Below, in pieces: positions 51,919 through 60,419 of a DNA stretch of 64,000 bases. The notes below the pieces were generated by a model, which was given only the letters and a program-made list of their open reading frames with translations, was not told the DNA's origin and did not search any database. The translations under genes were made by a program, and so were the position numbers. This DNA is from Nitrosomonadales bacterium (lineage in GTDB: Bacteria; Pseudomonadota; Gammaproteobacteria; Burkholderiales; Gallionellaceae): positions 1-64,000 of the forward strand of contig JACRPU010000037.1 in NCBI GenBank assembly GCA_016223025.1. The letters are read 5' to 3'. How positions within the stretch are numbered: the first letter of the stretch is position 1; every line of letters starts with the position of its first letter.

Positions 51919-52881
51919 TCATTCTCCGGCGCAGACTACCGCGTTGCGGCCCTGCGCCTTGGCCCGATACATCGCGCTGTCTGCCGCGTTCAACAGTGCT
52001 TCCAGCGGCAGCCCGTCGTAGGGGGTCATCGAGGCGACCCCGCAACTGATGGTGACATGCCGCGACTGCGATGCGGTGTGCGGAATACCGAGGTCGTCAA
52101 CATGCTGGCGGATATTGTTGGCCACCCAGCACGCGCCATCCAGGGTGGTGTCGCCAAGAACCAGCACGAACTCTTCGCCCCCGTAACGCGCCGCAAGGTC
52201 GCTGGCGCGCGGGGCGGCGCGCGCCACCTGCGCGGCCACGGCTTTCAGGCAGTCGTCGCCGGCCTGATGGCCGTAGGTGTCGTTGTAGGCCTTGAAGTGG
52301 TCAACATCAACCATGACCAGCGACATCGGCTGTTTTATGCGCATGCAGCGCCGCCACTCGCGCCTGGCCAGCTCGTCGAACATGCGCCGGTTGGCGATGC
52401 CGGTCAGCCCGTCGGTCGTGGCCAGGCGCTGCAATTCCCGGTTGGCCGTATTCAGCTTCTGCGTGACGCTGACCAGGGAGCGCTGCATGTCCACCAGCCT
52501 GTGCATGGCGCGCATCTTGGCCTTCAGCACCACTTCGCTGATCGGCTTCATCAGGTAGTCATCCCCGCCCACCGCTATGCCGTGCGCCAGGTCTTCGTCC
52601 TTGGCCATGCTGGTCAGAAAGATGATCGCCGACCACTCGTCGCCTTTTTCCGCTGCGCGCATCTGCTTTGCGATATCGAATCCGTCAATATCCGGCAGGA
52701 TTGCGTCCAGCAATACGATATCGGGGCGGTTCCTGCGGAAAATGTCGAGGGCGGCCTGGCCGGTACCGGCCGTCAGGGGTTGGCGGATGCCCATGCGTTC
52801 GAGATAGTTGCTCAGCGCCTTCATGGTTACTTTGCTGTCTTCCACTACCAGCACTTTCAGGTCGTTGTGGTTTTTCGCCAT
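51919..52881 (-). CDS. Response regulator with GGDEF diguanylate cyclase
   Basis: 320 aa: receiver domain (~8-125) with the phosphorylatable Asp in IVLLDAILPDIDGFD and Lys in DDYLMKPIS, a linking coiled coil (~130-155), and a GGDEF domain (~156-318). The cyclase site RYGGEEFVLVL is intact, with DHFKAYNDTYGHQAGDDCL before it. It should make c-di-GMP when phosphorylated, in principle acting on LapD-type receptors such as those at 40-46 kb. It follows the uracil-DNA glycosylase gene by 3 bp, so it is the last gene of the ispD operon. No cognate kinase is near. Confidence 0.92.
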   Translation of the reverse strand: MAKNHNDLKVLVVEDSKVTMKALSNYLERMGIRQPLTAGTGQAALDIFRRNRPDIVLLDAILPDIDGFDIAKQMRAAEKGDEWSAIIFLTSMAKDEDLAHGIAVGGDDYLMKPISEVVLKAKMRAMHRLVDMQRSLVSVTQKLNTANRELQRLATTDGLTGIANRRMFDELARREWRRCMRIKQPMSLVMVDVDHFKAYNDTYGHQAGDDCLKAVAAQVARAAPRASDLAARYGGEEFVLVLGDTTLDGACWVANNIRQHVDDLGIPHTASQSRHVTISCGVASMTPYDGLPLEALLNAADSAMYRAKAQGRNAVVCAGE

Positions 52882-52884
52882 GCG

Positions 52885-53616
52885 CTAACCCCCTGCCGTT
52901 GCATTCATTGTTTTCACCGCCAGGCACAAATCCTGCCATGCCTTGGCTTTTTCCGTCGGGCTGCGCAGCAGATAGGCCGGGTGGTAGGTGATGACCAGCG
53001 GCGTGCCGCGGTACTCGTGTACTGTGCCGCGCAGGCTGCCCAGCGCCGCTTCCCGCCCCAGCAGCGCGGTCGCGGCAGTTTTTCCCAGCGCCACGATCAG
53101 CCTGGGCCGGATGAGATCGATTTGCCGTTGCAGGTAGGGCAGGCATTGCGCGATTTCGTCGGTTTCCGGTGCCCGGTTGCCGGGCGGCCTGCATTTGACG
53201 ATGTTGCCGATGTAAACATTCCTGCCGCGTTTCAGCCCGATCGCCGCCAGCATGTTGTCGAGCAGCTTGCCCGCCTGGCCCACGAACGGCTCGCCGCGCG
53301 CGTCTTCGTCCGCCCCCGGCCCCTCGCCCACGAACACCCAGCCCGCTTTCTCGTCGCCCGCACCGAACACCGTTTGCGTGCAGCCGGCGCGCAGTTTGCA
53401 CGCGGTGCAGCCGCGCACTTTCGCTTTCAGCTCCGGCCAGCCGTGCTCGCCGGCAGGTTGCTCGCGGCTCGTGCCGGGCGAGGAAACTGTTTCGCTCTCT
53501 CCCGCGCTGTCGCGCGCGCCGGAGGTGGGGAGTGGAGGTACCTGTCCGCGCCGCGCCCACAGCGGGTAGAGGTTGAGCTCGCGCAAGACGGCTTCTTCCC
53601 TGTTCACAATAAGCAT
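52885..53616 (-). CDS. Uracil-DNA glycosylase, family 4 type
   Basis: 243 aa Fe-S uracil-DNA glycosylase. The motif A region GEGPGADEDARGEPFVGQAG and motif B HPAYLLRSP are visible. CTACKLRAGC and two further Cys, including NIVKCRPPGNR, are expected ligands of the [4Fe-4S] cluster. The N-terminal ~60 residues are variable and Pro/Ser-rich. The start ATG 53616 overlaps the end of the tsaB/rimI gene by 13 bases. Family 4 enzymes excise uracil from DNA made by cytosine deamination. Confidence 0.92.
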   Translation of the reverse strand: MLIVNREEAVLRELNLYPLWARRGQVPPLPTSGARDSAGESETVSSPGTSREQPAGEHGWPELKAKVRGCTACKLRAGCTQTVFGAGDEKAGWVFVGEGPGADEDARGEPFVGQAGKLLDNMLAAIGLKRGRNVYIGNIVKCRPPGNRAPETDEIAQCLPYLQRQIDLIRPRLIVALGKTAATALLGREAALGSLRGTVHEYRGTPLVITYHPAYLLRSPTEKAKAWQDLCLAVKTMNATAGG

Positions 53617-54725
53617 TCCATCACGATCGCATCTTCGCGCCCATTATCCGCCTGATAATATCCGCGCCGCAAACCGATTTCGCGGAATCCGGCGGCGCGA
53701 TACAAACCGAGCGCCGCAATGTTGGATGGGCGCACTTCCAGCAGCACCCGCCGCATGTTGCGGTCGCGCGCCATATTCAATGTTTCGGCCAACAGCGCGC
53801 GCCCCAGCCCCTTGCGCTGGTGCTCGGCGGCGATGGTGAGGTTGAGCAGTTGCGCTTCATCCACCGCAAGCATGAGCACCACGTAGCCCAGCATGGCACT
53901 TTCCTGTTCCATCACCCTGCAGAGATAGCCGCTGTCGAGCGCATCGGCAAGATTGCCGCGCGTCCACGGATGGGCGTGCGCGCGCTGCTCGACGCGCTCG
54001 GCCGCATCTACGTCTGCCGGGTTCATCTCGCGCAGGCCCGGCATCACGGGCCGCTCGCGCTCGCTGGTTTTCAGCGCCACCTTGTCGCGCAAATACACCG
54101 GTACCGCCTGCGCCGCATCCACTCCCTGCCCTGCGGCGAATTGCACCGCTGCCAGTTCCGCGATGGCGCCGGCCTGCGGCACCGCCTGCCGGTCCATCCC
54201 GGCCAGTTGCCCGGCGTAGCGTCCGTCCAGGACAGCTTCATACATTTTGAAACCGCTGCCTGTGCCGAACCAGCCCGCGCCCTCTACGGCAGGCGCAGCC
54301 TGCGGCAGGCAGAACCCCGGCTCGCATACCGTCACCCATTCTTCCGCCCGTTTCCGGTAAGCGGCGTGGTAGATCTCGCCCATGCGCGCATCCAGCGCGG
54401 CGATCACCTTGTCGCGGCCGGCGGCCTGCGCCAGCGCCAGCAGGGTAGATACTCCGGCTACCGGCAGGCCTGCGCCCAGCGCCAGCCCCTGTGCAACACC
54501 GCAGGCGATGCGCACCCCGGTGAACGAGCCGGGGCCCGCCCCGAAAGCGATGCCATCCAGTTGCCGCAGCGTGGTCCCCTCATCCCGCAACAGACCGTCC
54601 AGCATTTCGATCAGCACTTCGGAATGTTTCTGCCCGACCAGCTCGCACCGGCTGGTGCAGTCACCGTCCCGCCACAACGCGACGGAGCAGTATTCGGTGG
54701 AGGTTTCCAGCGCCAGAATACGCAT
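53604..54725 (-). CDS. Fused TsaB - RimI protein
   Basis: 373 aa in one uninterrupted frame. Residues 1-~225 are TsaB ([40 protein letters not shown]), the TsaD partner in t6A37 tRNA modification. Residues ~228-373 are a GNAT acetyltransferase of the RimI type (MNPADVDAAERVEQRAHAHP-W, LLNLTIAAEHQRKGLGRALL, NIAALGLYRAAGFREIGLRR), which acetylates ribosomal protein S18. In E. coli these are separate genes; in many bacteria they are adjacent. The start overlaps the ispF stop by one base (TGATG). Confidence 0.92.
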   Translation of the reverse strand: MRILALETSTEYCSVALWRDGDCTSRCELVGQKHSEVLIEMLDGLLRDEGTTLRQLDGIAFGAGPGSFTGVRIACGVAQGLALGAGLPVAGVSTLLALAQAAGRDKVIAALDARMGEIYHAAYRKRAEEWVTVCEPGFCLPQAAPAVEGAGWFGTGSGFKMYEAVLDGRYAGQLAGMDRQAVPQAGAIAELAAVQFAAGQGVDAAQAVPVYLRDKVALKTSERERPVMPGLREMNPADVDAAERVEQRAHAHPWTRGNLADALDSGYLCRVMEQESAMLGYVVLMLAVDEAQLLNLTIAAEHQRKGLGRALLAETLNMARDRNMRRVLLEVRPSNIAALGLYRAAGFREIGLRRGYYQADNGREDAIVMECLL

Positions 54726-55198
54726 CAGGCGGCCAGCAGCAACGCCACCGCCTGCGCCGCGATGCCCTCGCCGCGACCGGTGTAGCCGAGCTGCTCCGTG
54801 GTGGTCGCCTTCACGTTTACGGCACTCGTTGCCACGCCGAGATCGGCGGCGATGTTTTCCACCATCTTCTGGATATGCGGCGCCATCTTCGGACTCTGCG
54901 CAATGATGACGGCATCCACATTGCCGGTGCGGAACCCTTTGTCCGCCACCATGCGCGCCACCTCGCGCAGCAGGATGCGGCTGTCAATATTCCGGTATCG
55001 TGCATCGCTGTCGGAAAAGTGGCGCCCGATGTCACCCAGCGCCGCCGCGCCCAGCAGCGCATCGCAGATGGCATGCAGCAGCACATCCGCATCGGAATGG
55101 CCGAGCAACCCTTTTTCGTGCGTGATCTCCACGCCGCCGATAATCAGCTTGCGCCCCACGACCAACTGGTGGACATCGAAGCCCTGCCCGATTCTCAT
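54725..55198 (-). CDS. ispF: 2-C-methyl-D-erythritol 2,4-cyclodiphosphate synthase
   Basis: 157 aa, the usual length; fifth step of the MEP isoprenoid pathway. ATG 55198 gives [13 protein letters not shown], with the zinc ligands Asp and His in G-F-D-V-H; further motifs are [20 protein letters not shown] and [19 protein letters not shown]. It follows ispD by 38 bp and overlaps tsaB/rimI by one base. Confidence 0.96.
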   Translation of the reverse strand: MRIGQGFDVHQLVVGRKLIIGGVEITHEKGLLGHSDADVLLHAICDALLGAAALGDIGRHFSDSDARYRNIDSRILLREVARMVADKGFRTGNVDAVIIAQSPKMAPHIQKMVENIAADLGVATSAVNVKATTTEQLGYTGRGEGIAAQAVALLLAA

Positions 55199-55236
55199 TG
55201 CGCTTGTCTCCCGCATATTTTGCAGGGCGTTCCGCC

Positions 55237-55917
55237 CTACATTATTTCTTTCAGCAACAGCTCTGCCAGCTTGATGTCCTGCGGATAAGTCACCTTGAAA
55301 TTGGCGGGCCCGCTCTCCACCAGTTTGGGTTTCAGCCCGAGAGTTTCCACCGCGGAAGCCTCGTCGGTAACGTCTTTTGCCTGTTGCAGCGCTTGCAGCA
55401 ACACTCCGGCACGAAACATCTGCGGCGTCTGCGCCTGCCACAACCCCGCGCGGCTTTCGGTGCGGGCGATGCGACCGGCAGCATCGGCGCGCTTCAGGGT
55501 ATCCGCCACCGGCACGGCAAGAATACCGCCCACTTCATCATCGCGCAGTTCGCCGATCAGGCGCGCCAGTTGCGCCTGACTCAAACAGGGGCGCGCCGCA
55601 TCGTGAACCAGCACCCAATCATCCGGCTCCAGCCCGGAAGCCAGCAAGCCGTTCAATACGCTTTCCGCGCGCGTCCTGCCGCCGCAAAACAGCGGTTGCA
55701 ACCTGGCGCCGAACGGTGACCAGTCAAAATGGTTCCAGTGGGCATCATCCGGCGCGAGCACCACGAATGTCGCGCCGATGCCGGTGTTGGCGCACAAGGC
55801 GGCAATGGCGTGGTGGATCATGGGTTTTCCGGCAAGCGGCATGTACTGCTTGGGCAATTCGCCGCCAAAGCGCGAGCCGGAACCAGCGGCGGGTACGAGC
55901 GCGAAAAGATCAGACAT
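55237..55917 (-). CDS. ispD: 2-C-methyl-D-erythritol 4-phosphate cytidylyltransferase
   Basis: 226 aa; third MEP pathway step, joining CTP and MEP. ATG 55917 ([20 protein letters not shown]) is chosen since this matches the family N-terminus; an upstream in-frame start would lie inside a repeat. Motifs: [10 protein letters not shown]-x-x-x-PKQY (CTP loop), [12 protein letters not shown] and [18 protein letters not shown]. It is the first gene of the operon ispD - ispF - tsaB/rimI - udg - GGDEF regulator. Confidence 0.96.
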   Translation of the reverse strand: MSDLFALVPAAGSGSRFGGELPKQYMPLAGKPMIHHAIAALCANTGIGATFVVLAPDDAHWNHFDWSPFGARLQPLFCGGRTRAESVLNGLLASGLEPDDWVLVHDAARPCLSQAQLARLIGELRDDEVGGILAVPVADTLKRADAAGRIARTESRAGLWQAQTPQMFRAGVLLQALQQAKDVTDEASAVETLGLKPKLVESGPANFKVTYPQDIKLAELLLKEIM

Positions 55918-55980
55918 GGGCGAATTGTAATGGAAAACTCCGGGATTCCAGCGCCCGTTTGTTTTGGTATGGCCGGGCAT

Positions 55981-56157
55981 AACGGGCATGGCGAGTAGCC
56001 ACCCCTGATTATGAAACTCGCCATGCCCGTTCCCTCACTCTACTCTCTGGTGGAACTACTTGCCATTCGACTAGGCTGCAAGAAGCCGCAGCCAAGTCGC
56101 TGGTTATCCCAGAGGGAGAGAGGGCGAAGCCCTCGCTGCGCGAGTTTCACGTTAAAT
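55981..56157. repeat. Composite palindromic repeat, copy E, carrying an insert
   Basis: Nearly identical to copy C: AACGGGCATGGCGAGTAGCC ... CTCGCCATGCCCGTT, CTCTACTCTCT, then (after a 59-bp insert) CCCAGAGGGAGAGAGGGCGA and the terminal GCGAGTTTCACGTTAAAT. Removing 56049-56107 restores the sequence of copy C. It fills the gap upstream of ispD. Confidence 0.85.
56049..56107 (-). repeat. ~60-bp nested mini-element in repeat copy E
   Basis: Read on the minus strand it begins ATAACCAGCGACTTGGCTGC then GGCTTCTTGCAGCCTAGTCG, containing a hairpin GACT-t-GGCTGC / GCAGCC-t-AGTC. The first 41 bases are identical to 59545-59585. It interrupts the CTCTCT-CCC / GGG-AGAGAG hairpin of the host repeat right next to GGG. 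No inverted ends or coding capacity. Confidence 0.8.
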
Positions 56158-56221
56158 GCGCCCCCGCGCCAATCGTTTTGAAAGCTGTGGCATCATTCAT
56201 TCATGAATCGAGGAGAATGCA

Positions 56222-57331
56222 ATGCGCCTTCCATCTGTTAACGCCCTCGCCCTTCTTTTTGCGCTCACGGTTTCCGGCACTGCCATCAGCCGCGACTTGC
56301 CGCTGGACAATATCAAGCTGCCGCCCGGCTTCAGCATCAGCCTCTACGCCGATAATGTTCCGGGCGCTCGCTCGATGGCGCTGGGCGCGGATGGCACGCT
56401 GTTCGTCAGCACGCGCGGAGACAAGGTTTACGCGCTGCCCAACCGCAATCGCGGCAAGCGCGCGGAGGAAACCATCGCTCTCGCCACCGGGCTCAACACC
56501 CCGAATGGCGTGGCTTTCCGCGACGGTGCGCTGTTCGTCGCGGAAATCAACCGCATCCTGCGCTTCGATGGCATCGAGGCCCGGCTGCGCAACCCGCCCG
56601 ATCCGGCGGTGATAAACAGCAGCTTTCCCGCCGACAAGCACCACGGCTGGAAATTCATCCGCTTCGGCCCGGATGGCCTGCTCTACGTGCCGGTAGGCGC
56701 GCCGTGCAACATCTGCGAGCCGGACCCCGCGCGCTATGCCGCCATCTTCCGCATGAAGCCGGATGGAACGGCGCTCGAACAGTATGCGCGCGGGGTGCGC
56801 AACACCGTGGGCTTCGACTGGAACCCCGATACCCGCGATCTGTGGTTTACCGACAACGGGCGCGACTGGTTCGGCAACGATGTCCCGCCGGATGAACTGA
56901 ACCACGCGCCGCGCCCCGGCATGAATTTTGGCTACCCGTATTGCCACGGACGTTCGCTGGCGGATTCCGAGTTTGGCGACAAACATGCCTGCGGCGAATT
57001 CACCCCGCCTGCCATGGAGCTCGGCCCGCACGTGGCCTCGCTGGGGATGCGCTTCTACACCGGCGCGATGTTCCCCGAACCTTACCGCAAGCAGATTTTC
57101 ATCGCCGAGCACGGCTCGTGGAACCGCTTCCCCGCCATCGGTTACCGCATCACCCTGGTGCGGTTGCGCAACGGGCGGGCGGCGAGCTACGAGGTGTTCG
57201 CGGAAGGCTGGCTGCAAGGCCTCACCGCGTGGGGCCGCCCGGTGGATGTGCAGGTGATGCCGGACGGCGCGCTGCTGGTATCGGACGACAAGGCAGGAGC
57301 GATCTACCGGATCAGCTATGGCGGCAATTGA
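56222..57331 (+). CDS. PQQ-type soluble sugar (sorbosone-like) dehydrogenase
   Basis: 369 aa with a signal peptide (ALALLFALTVSGTAISRDLP). A beta-propeller of the glucose/sorbosone dehydrogenase family: LPPGFSISLYADNVPGARSM, LNTPNGVAFRDGALFVAEIN, HHGWKFIRFGPDGLLYVPVG, CNICEPDP, RGVRNTVGFDWNPDTRDLWF and FIAEHGSWNR. It would oxidise aldoses or similar sugars in the periplasm with PQQ; PQQ dependence and substrate are inferred from the family. It is preceded by GAGGAG and appears monocistronic. Confidence 0.88.
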   Translation: MRLPSVNALALLFALTVSGTAISRDLPLDNIKLPPGFSISLYADNVPGARSMALGADGTLFVSTRGDKVYALPNRNRGKRAEETIALATGLNTPNGVAFRDGALFVAEINRILRFDGIEARLRNPPDPAVINSSFPADKHHGWKFIRFGPDGLLYVPVGAPCNICEPDPARYAAIFRMKPDGTALEQYARGVRNTVGFDWNPDTRDLWFTDNGRDWFGNDVPPDELNHAPRPGMNFGYPYCHGRSLADSEFGDKHACGEFTPPAMELGPHVASLGMRFYTGAMFPEPYRKQIFIAEHGSWNRFPAIGYRITLVRLRNGRAASYEVFAEGWLQGLTAWGRPVDVQVMPDGALLVSDDKAGAIYRISYGGN

Positions 57332-57413
57332 TCCTGTTGCCGACACAACTTCTGGAGTGCGGGAGCTTGCTCCCGCTTTTGTACGCAAACAACATTTGAC
57401 ATCATTTTACTTT

Positions 57414-58448
57414 TCAGAGCACCGACACCCGCGCCGCGCCCGCGCTCAATTTGCCGATCACCGCCGCGCGCGTAAATCCCTCGCCGTGCAGCCGCCGCAA
57501 AATGTCCAGCGCCGCATCGCTGCCACAAGCAATCAACAAACCGCCGCTGGTTTGCGGGTCGGTCAGCAGGTTGATCTGCCATTCGGCCAGGCTTCTGGGC
57601 AGTTCCACTTCATGCCCGTAGCTCTGCCAGTTGCGCTGCGACGCGCCGGTGGCAAAACCCTGTTGCGCCAGTTGCCTGGCCGCGGGCAGCAGCGGCAGCT
57701 TGTCGAGCCCGATTTCCGCTGCCAGATTCGAGCCACGGCAGATGCCGAGCAGATGGCCGAGCAGGCCGAAGCCGGTCACGTCGGTCATGGCGTGAACCGC
57801 ATCCATTTCCGCCAGCCAGCTTCCCGGCGTATTGAGTTGCGTGGCGCTGTGCAGCATCCCGGCATAACTCTCTTCATCCAGTTTCTGCTTTCGCAGCGCC
57901 GCGCTCAGGATGCCAACGCCCAGCCCCTTGGCGAGTATCAGCGCATCGCCGGCGCGCGCCCGGTTGTTGCGCTTGACCCTGGCCGGGTGTACCAGCCCCA
58001 GCGCCACCAGCCCGTAGATCGGCTCCGGCACGTCAATCGAATGCCCGCCCGCAACCGGGATGCCGGCGCGCGCGCACGCCGCCGCGCCGCCCGCCAGAAT
58101 CCGGCGGACCGTTTCCAGCGGCAGGGTGTTGATCGGCATACCGGCGAGGGCGAGAGCAAAAATGGGTTTGCCGCCCATGGCATACACATCGGACAGCGCG
58201 TTGGTGGCCGCGATGCGCCCGAAGTCGAAGGCGTCGTCCACGATGGGTGTAAAGAAATCGGTGGTGGCGACGATGGCCTGCTCGTCGTTCAGCCGGTATA
58301 CCGCCGCGTCGTCGCCGCTTTCGATGCCCACCAGCAGGTCGGGGCAGGCTTGCGCCAGCGGCACGGCGGCCAGCATGTCGCGCAGCAGGGCGGGAGCGAT
58401 TTTGCAGCCGCAGCCCCCGTGCGAAAGTTCGGTGAGGCGCGCAACCAT
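57414..58448 (-). CDS. selD: Selenide, water dikinase (selenophosphate synthase)
   Basis: 344 aa; makes selenophosphate for selenocysteine or 2-selenouridine. The N-terminus TELSHGGCGCKIAPALLRDM has the catalytic Cys and Lys (C-G-C-K). It is a cysteine rather than a selenocysteine form, as no in-frame TGA is present. GIESGDDAAVYRL and TTDFFTPIVDDAFDFGRIAA bind ATP/Mg; AGGHSIDVPEPIYG and TDVTGFGLLGHLLG follow. Its start overlaps the sppA stop by one base. No selA, selB or selU is in view. Confidence 0.95.
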   Translation of the reverse strand: MVARLTELSHGGCGCKIAPALLRDMLAAVPLAQACPDLLVGIESGDDAAVYRLNDEQAIVATTDFFTPIVDDAFDFGRIAATNALSDVYAMGGKPIFALALAGMPINTLPLETVRRILAGGAAACARAGIPVAGGHSIDVPEPIYGLVALGLVHPARVKRNNRARAGDALILAKGLGVGILSAALRKQKLDEESYAGMLHSATQLNTPGSWLAEMDAVHAMTDVTGFGLLGHLLGICRGSNLAAEIGLDKLPLLPAARQLAQQGFATGASQRNWQSYGHEVELPRSLAEWQINLLTDPQTSGGLLIACGSDAALDILRRLHGEGFTRAAVIGKLSAGAARVSVL

Positions 58449-59395
58449 CAGCGCAAGTGCGCGCCGGTCTGCGCGGGAAAACCGAACGCGCTTGCCATGC
58501 CCGCGCCGAAACGTTTGGCGAGGCGTTCCGCCACGCTTTCCCTGGCGGTGAAGTCAATGATGTTTTCGGCCTTGATGATGTCGCGCGCCACGCTCTCCAC
58601 GCTGCCCATCCCATCCGCCAGACCCATCTCTACGCTCTTTTGCCCGGTCCAGAACAAGCCGCTGAACGTGTCCGGAGTCTCTTTCAGGCGGGTGCCGCGC
58701 CCCTGCTTGACCACGTCGATGAACTGCCGGTGAATTTCGCCGAGCATCTGTTTGAGCAGTTCCTGGTGGTGCGGGTTGATCGGCGAGAAAGGGTCCATGA
58801 AGCCCTTGTTTTCGCCCGCAGTCAGCAAGCGGCGCTCCACCCCCAGTTTTTCCATGGCGCCGGTAAAGCCGAAACCATCCATCAGCACCCCGATGGAACC
58901 GACCATGCTGGCCTTGTTCACAAAAATCTTGTCCGCCGCAACCGCCACGTAATAACCGCCGGATGCGCACATGTCCTCCACTACCGCATACAGCGGAATA
59001 CCCGGATGCTTGGCGCGCAGGCGGCGGATTTCATCGTTGATGTAGCCGGCCTGCACCGGGCTGCCGCCGGGGCTGTTGATGCGCAGGATCACCCCCTGCG
59101 TATGCTTGTCCTTGAACGCATCCTGCAGGCTGGCGATCACGTTGTCGGCGCTGGCCAGGCTGTCCGGCGCGATCACGCCCTGCATATCCACCAGCGCGGT
59201 ATGCTTGCCGCCCAGCGGCGCTTCCGCCTTTGCGCCCATCCAGTCCATCGCCAGAAACAGCAGAACGAACAGGTAGGCGAAAGTCAGCACCTTGAAAAAG
59301 ATGCTCCAGTGGCGCGCCCGGCGCTGCTCCTGTATGGCAGACATGGCGAGCTTTTCCAGCACGTCGCGCTCCCAGTTGTTGTCTTGATCGGACAT
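58448..59395 (-). CDS. sppA: Signal peptide peptidase SppA, short form
   Basis: 315 aa. One N-terminal membrane anchor (~30-52, FFKVLTFAYLFVLLFLAMDW), then a ClpP-like S49 protease domain: GVILRINSPGGSPVQAGYIN, the nucleophile Ser in EDMCASGGYYVAVAADKIFV and the base Lys in AGENKGFMDPFSP. It degrades leftover signal peptides in the inner membrane. A GAGGAA site precedes ATG 59395. It is co-transcribed with selD. Confidence 0.92.
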   Translation of the reverse strand: MSDQDNNWERDVLEKLAMSAIQEQRRARHWSIFFKVLTFAYLFVLLFLAMDWMGAKAEAPLGGKHTALVDMQGVIAPDSLASADNVIASLQDAFKDKHTQGVILRINSPGGSPVQAGYINDEIRRLRAKHPGIPLYAVVEDMCASGGYYVAVAADKIFVNKASMVGSIGVLMDGFGFTGAMEKLGVERRLLTAGENKGFMDPFSPINPHHQELLKQMLGEIHRQFIDVVKQGRGTRLKETPDTFSGLFWTGQKSVEMGLADGMGSVESVARDIIKAENIIDFTARESVAERLAKRFGAGMASAFGFPAQTGAHLR

Positions 59396-59442
59396 ATTGT
59401 TTATTCCTCGGCAGACCGTGTCAGTATATCAGTCATGCGCCT

Positions 59443-59710
59443 GACGATCATGGCACAGGCCACCCCGAACGATGAATCGTCTGCGCCATGATCGTCAACG
59501 TGAAACTCGCGTAGCGAGACTTCGTCCCCTCTCCCGCCAGCGGGATAACCAGCGACTTGGCTGCGGCTTCTTGCAGCCTAGTCGAGTGGCTAGTTGTTTC
59601 ATTCAGAGGGTTGGGGTGAGGGAAAACGAGGCCAAAGGCCGAAGTTTCGAGGAACGGCCAACGGGCATGGCGAGTTTCATAATCATGGGTGGCCTGCGCC
59701 ATGACCGTCA
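59443..59710. repeat. Composite palindromic repeat, copy F, carrying an insert
   Basis: GACGATCATGGCACAGGCCA ... TCTGCGCCATGATCGTC hairpin, AACGTGAAACTCGCGTAGCG, CCTCTCCCGCCAGCGGG, a 60-bp insert, then AGAGGGTTGGGGTGAGGGAA and a last hairpin AACGGGCATGGCGAGTTTCA ... GGCCTGCGCCATGACCGTCA. It spans the gap between sppA and the HAD gene and overlaps the last codon of the latter. Confidence 0.75.
59545..59604 (+). repeat. ~60-bp nested mini-element in repeat copy F
   Basis: The same mini-element as at 56049-56107 in the opposite genomic orientation: the first 41 bases are identical, with differences only in the last ~19. It again interrupts the host hairpin directly after CGGG and before AGAGG. 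The internal hairpin GACT-t-GGCTGC / GCAGCC-t-AGTC is conserved. Confidence 0.8.
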
Positions 59711-60361
59711 GGTTAAACGAAACCACTCGCGCAGCCCGGCAAAATCATCCAGCAGCGCCAGGGGTTCCAGCGCGCGCAACTGGTCTTTCGGGTGCGCGCC
59801 GTGCGTCATGCCCACCGCATCCACTCCGGCGTTGCGCGCCATTTGCAGGTCGTGCGTGGTGTCGCCCACCATCAGGGCGCGCTCCGGAACGACGCCCAGC
59901 TCATCCATGATTTCCAGCAGCATCGCCGGATGCGGCTTGGAAAAGGTTTCGTCCGCCGTGCGCGTTGCCTGGAAATAGGGCCGCATTCCGGTCGCCTGCA
60001 GGGCGCGGTTCAACCCGTTGCGGCTCTTGCCGGTGGCTACCGCCAGTTGGCGCCCCGCATAGTGCAGGTCAGCAATCGCCTCGCGCGCCCCGGCAAACAG
60101 CGGAATGGCATTGTCCCGAGCGAGAAAGTGGTGGCGGTATCGCTCCACCAGCGGCTCAACCATCTCTTCCGGAGCATCCGGCACGGCATGGCGCAATGCC
60201 CCCGCCAACCCCATGCCGATGACATGGTTCGCCGCCTCGTCGCTCGGCACGGGCAAACCGAGATCGCGGCAGGCCGCCTGGATGGAGCCCGCGATCACTG
60301 CCGTGGAATCCATCACCGTGCCGTCGCAATCGAACACGATCAAATCGTAGCGCGTTGCCAT
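59708..60361 (-). CDS. HAD-IA family phosphatase (phosphoglycolate phosphatase-like)
   Basis: 217 aa. Start ATG 60361 (MATRYDLIVFDCDGTVMDST) gives motif I D-x-D-G-T; motif II is VATGKSRNGL, motif III Lys lies in FSKPHPAML and motif IV in MVGDTTHDLQMARNAGVDA. The helical cap is at ~18-85. Members of this subgroup include phosphoglycolate phosphatases and related enzymes; the substrate cannot be told. It diverges from rlmM. Confidence 0.9.
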   Translation of the reverse strand: MATRYDLIVFDCDGTVMDSTAVIAGSIQAACRDLGLPVPSDEAANHVIGMGLAGALRHAVPDAPEEMVEPLVERYRHHFLARDNAIPLFAGAREAIADLHYAGRQLAVATGKSRNGLNRALQATGMRPYFQATRTADETFSKPHPAMLLEIMDELGVVPERALMVGDTTHDLQMARNAGVDAVGMTHGAHPKDQLRALEPLALLDDFAGLREWFRLT

Positions 60362-60419
60362 GTTGACCCGCAAAAAAGAGGCGCGGATATTACCATCACT
60401 TGTGCCACAATGCGCTGCC

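Noticed and set aside
57414-58448. A selenocysteine codon in selD
   Set aside because: The active-site position is an ordinary Cys (C-G-C-K) and the frame has no in-frame TGA.
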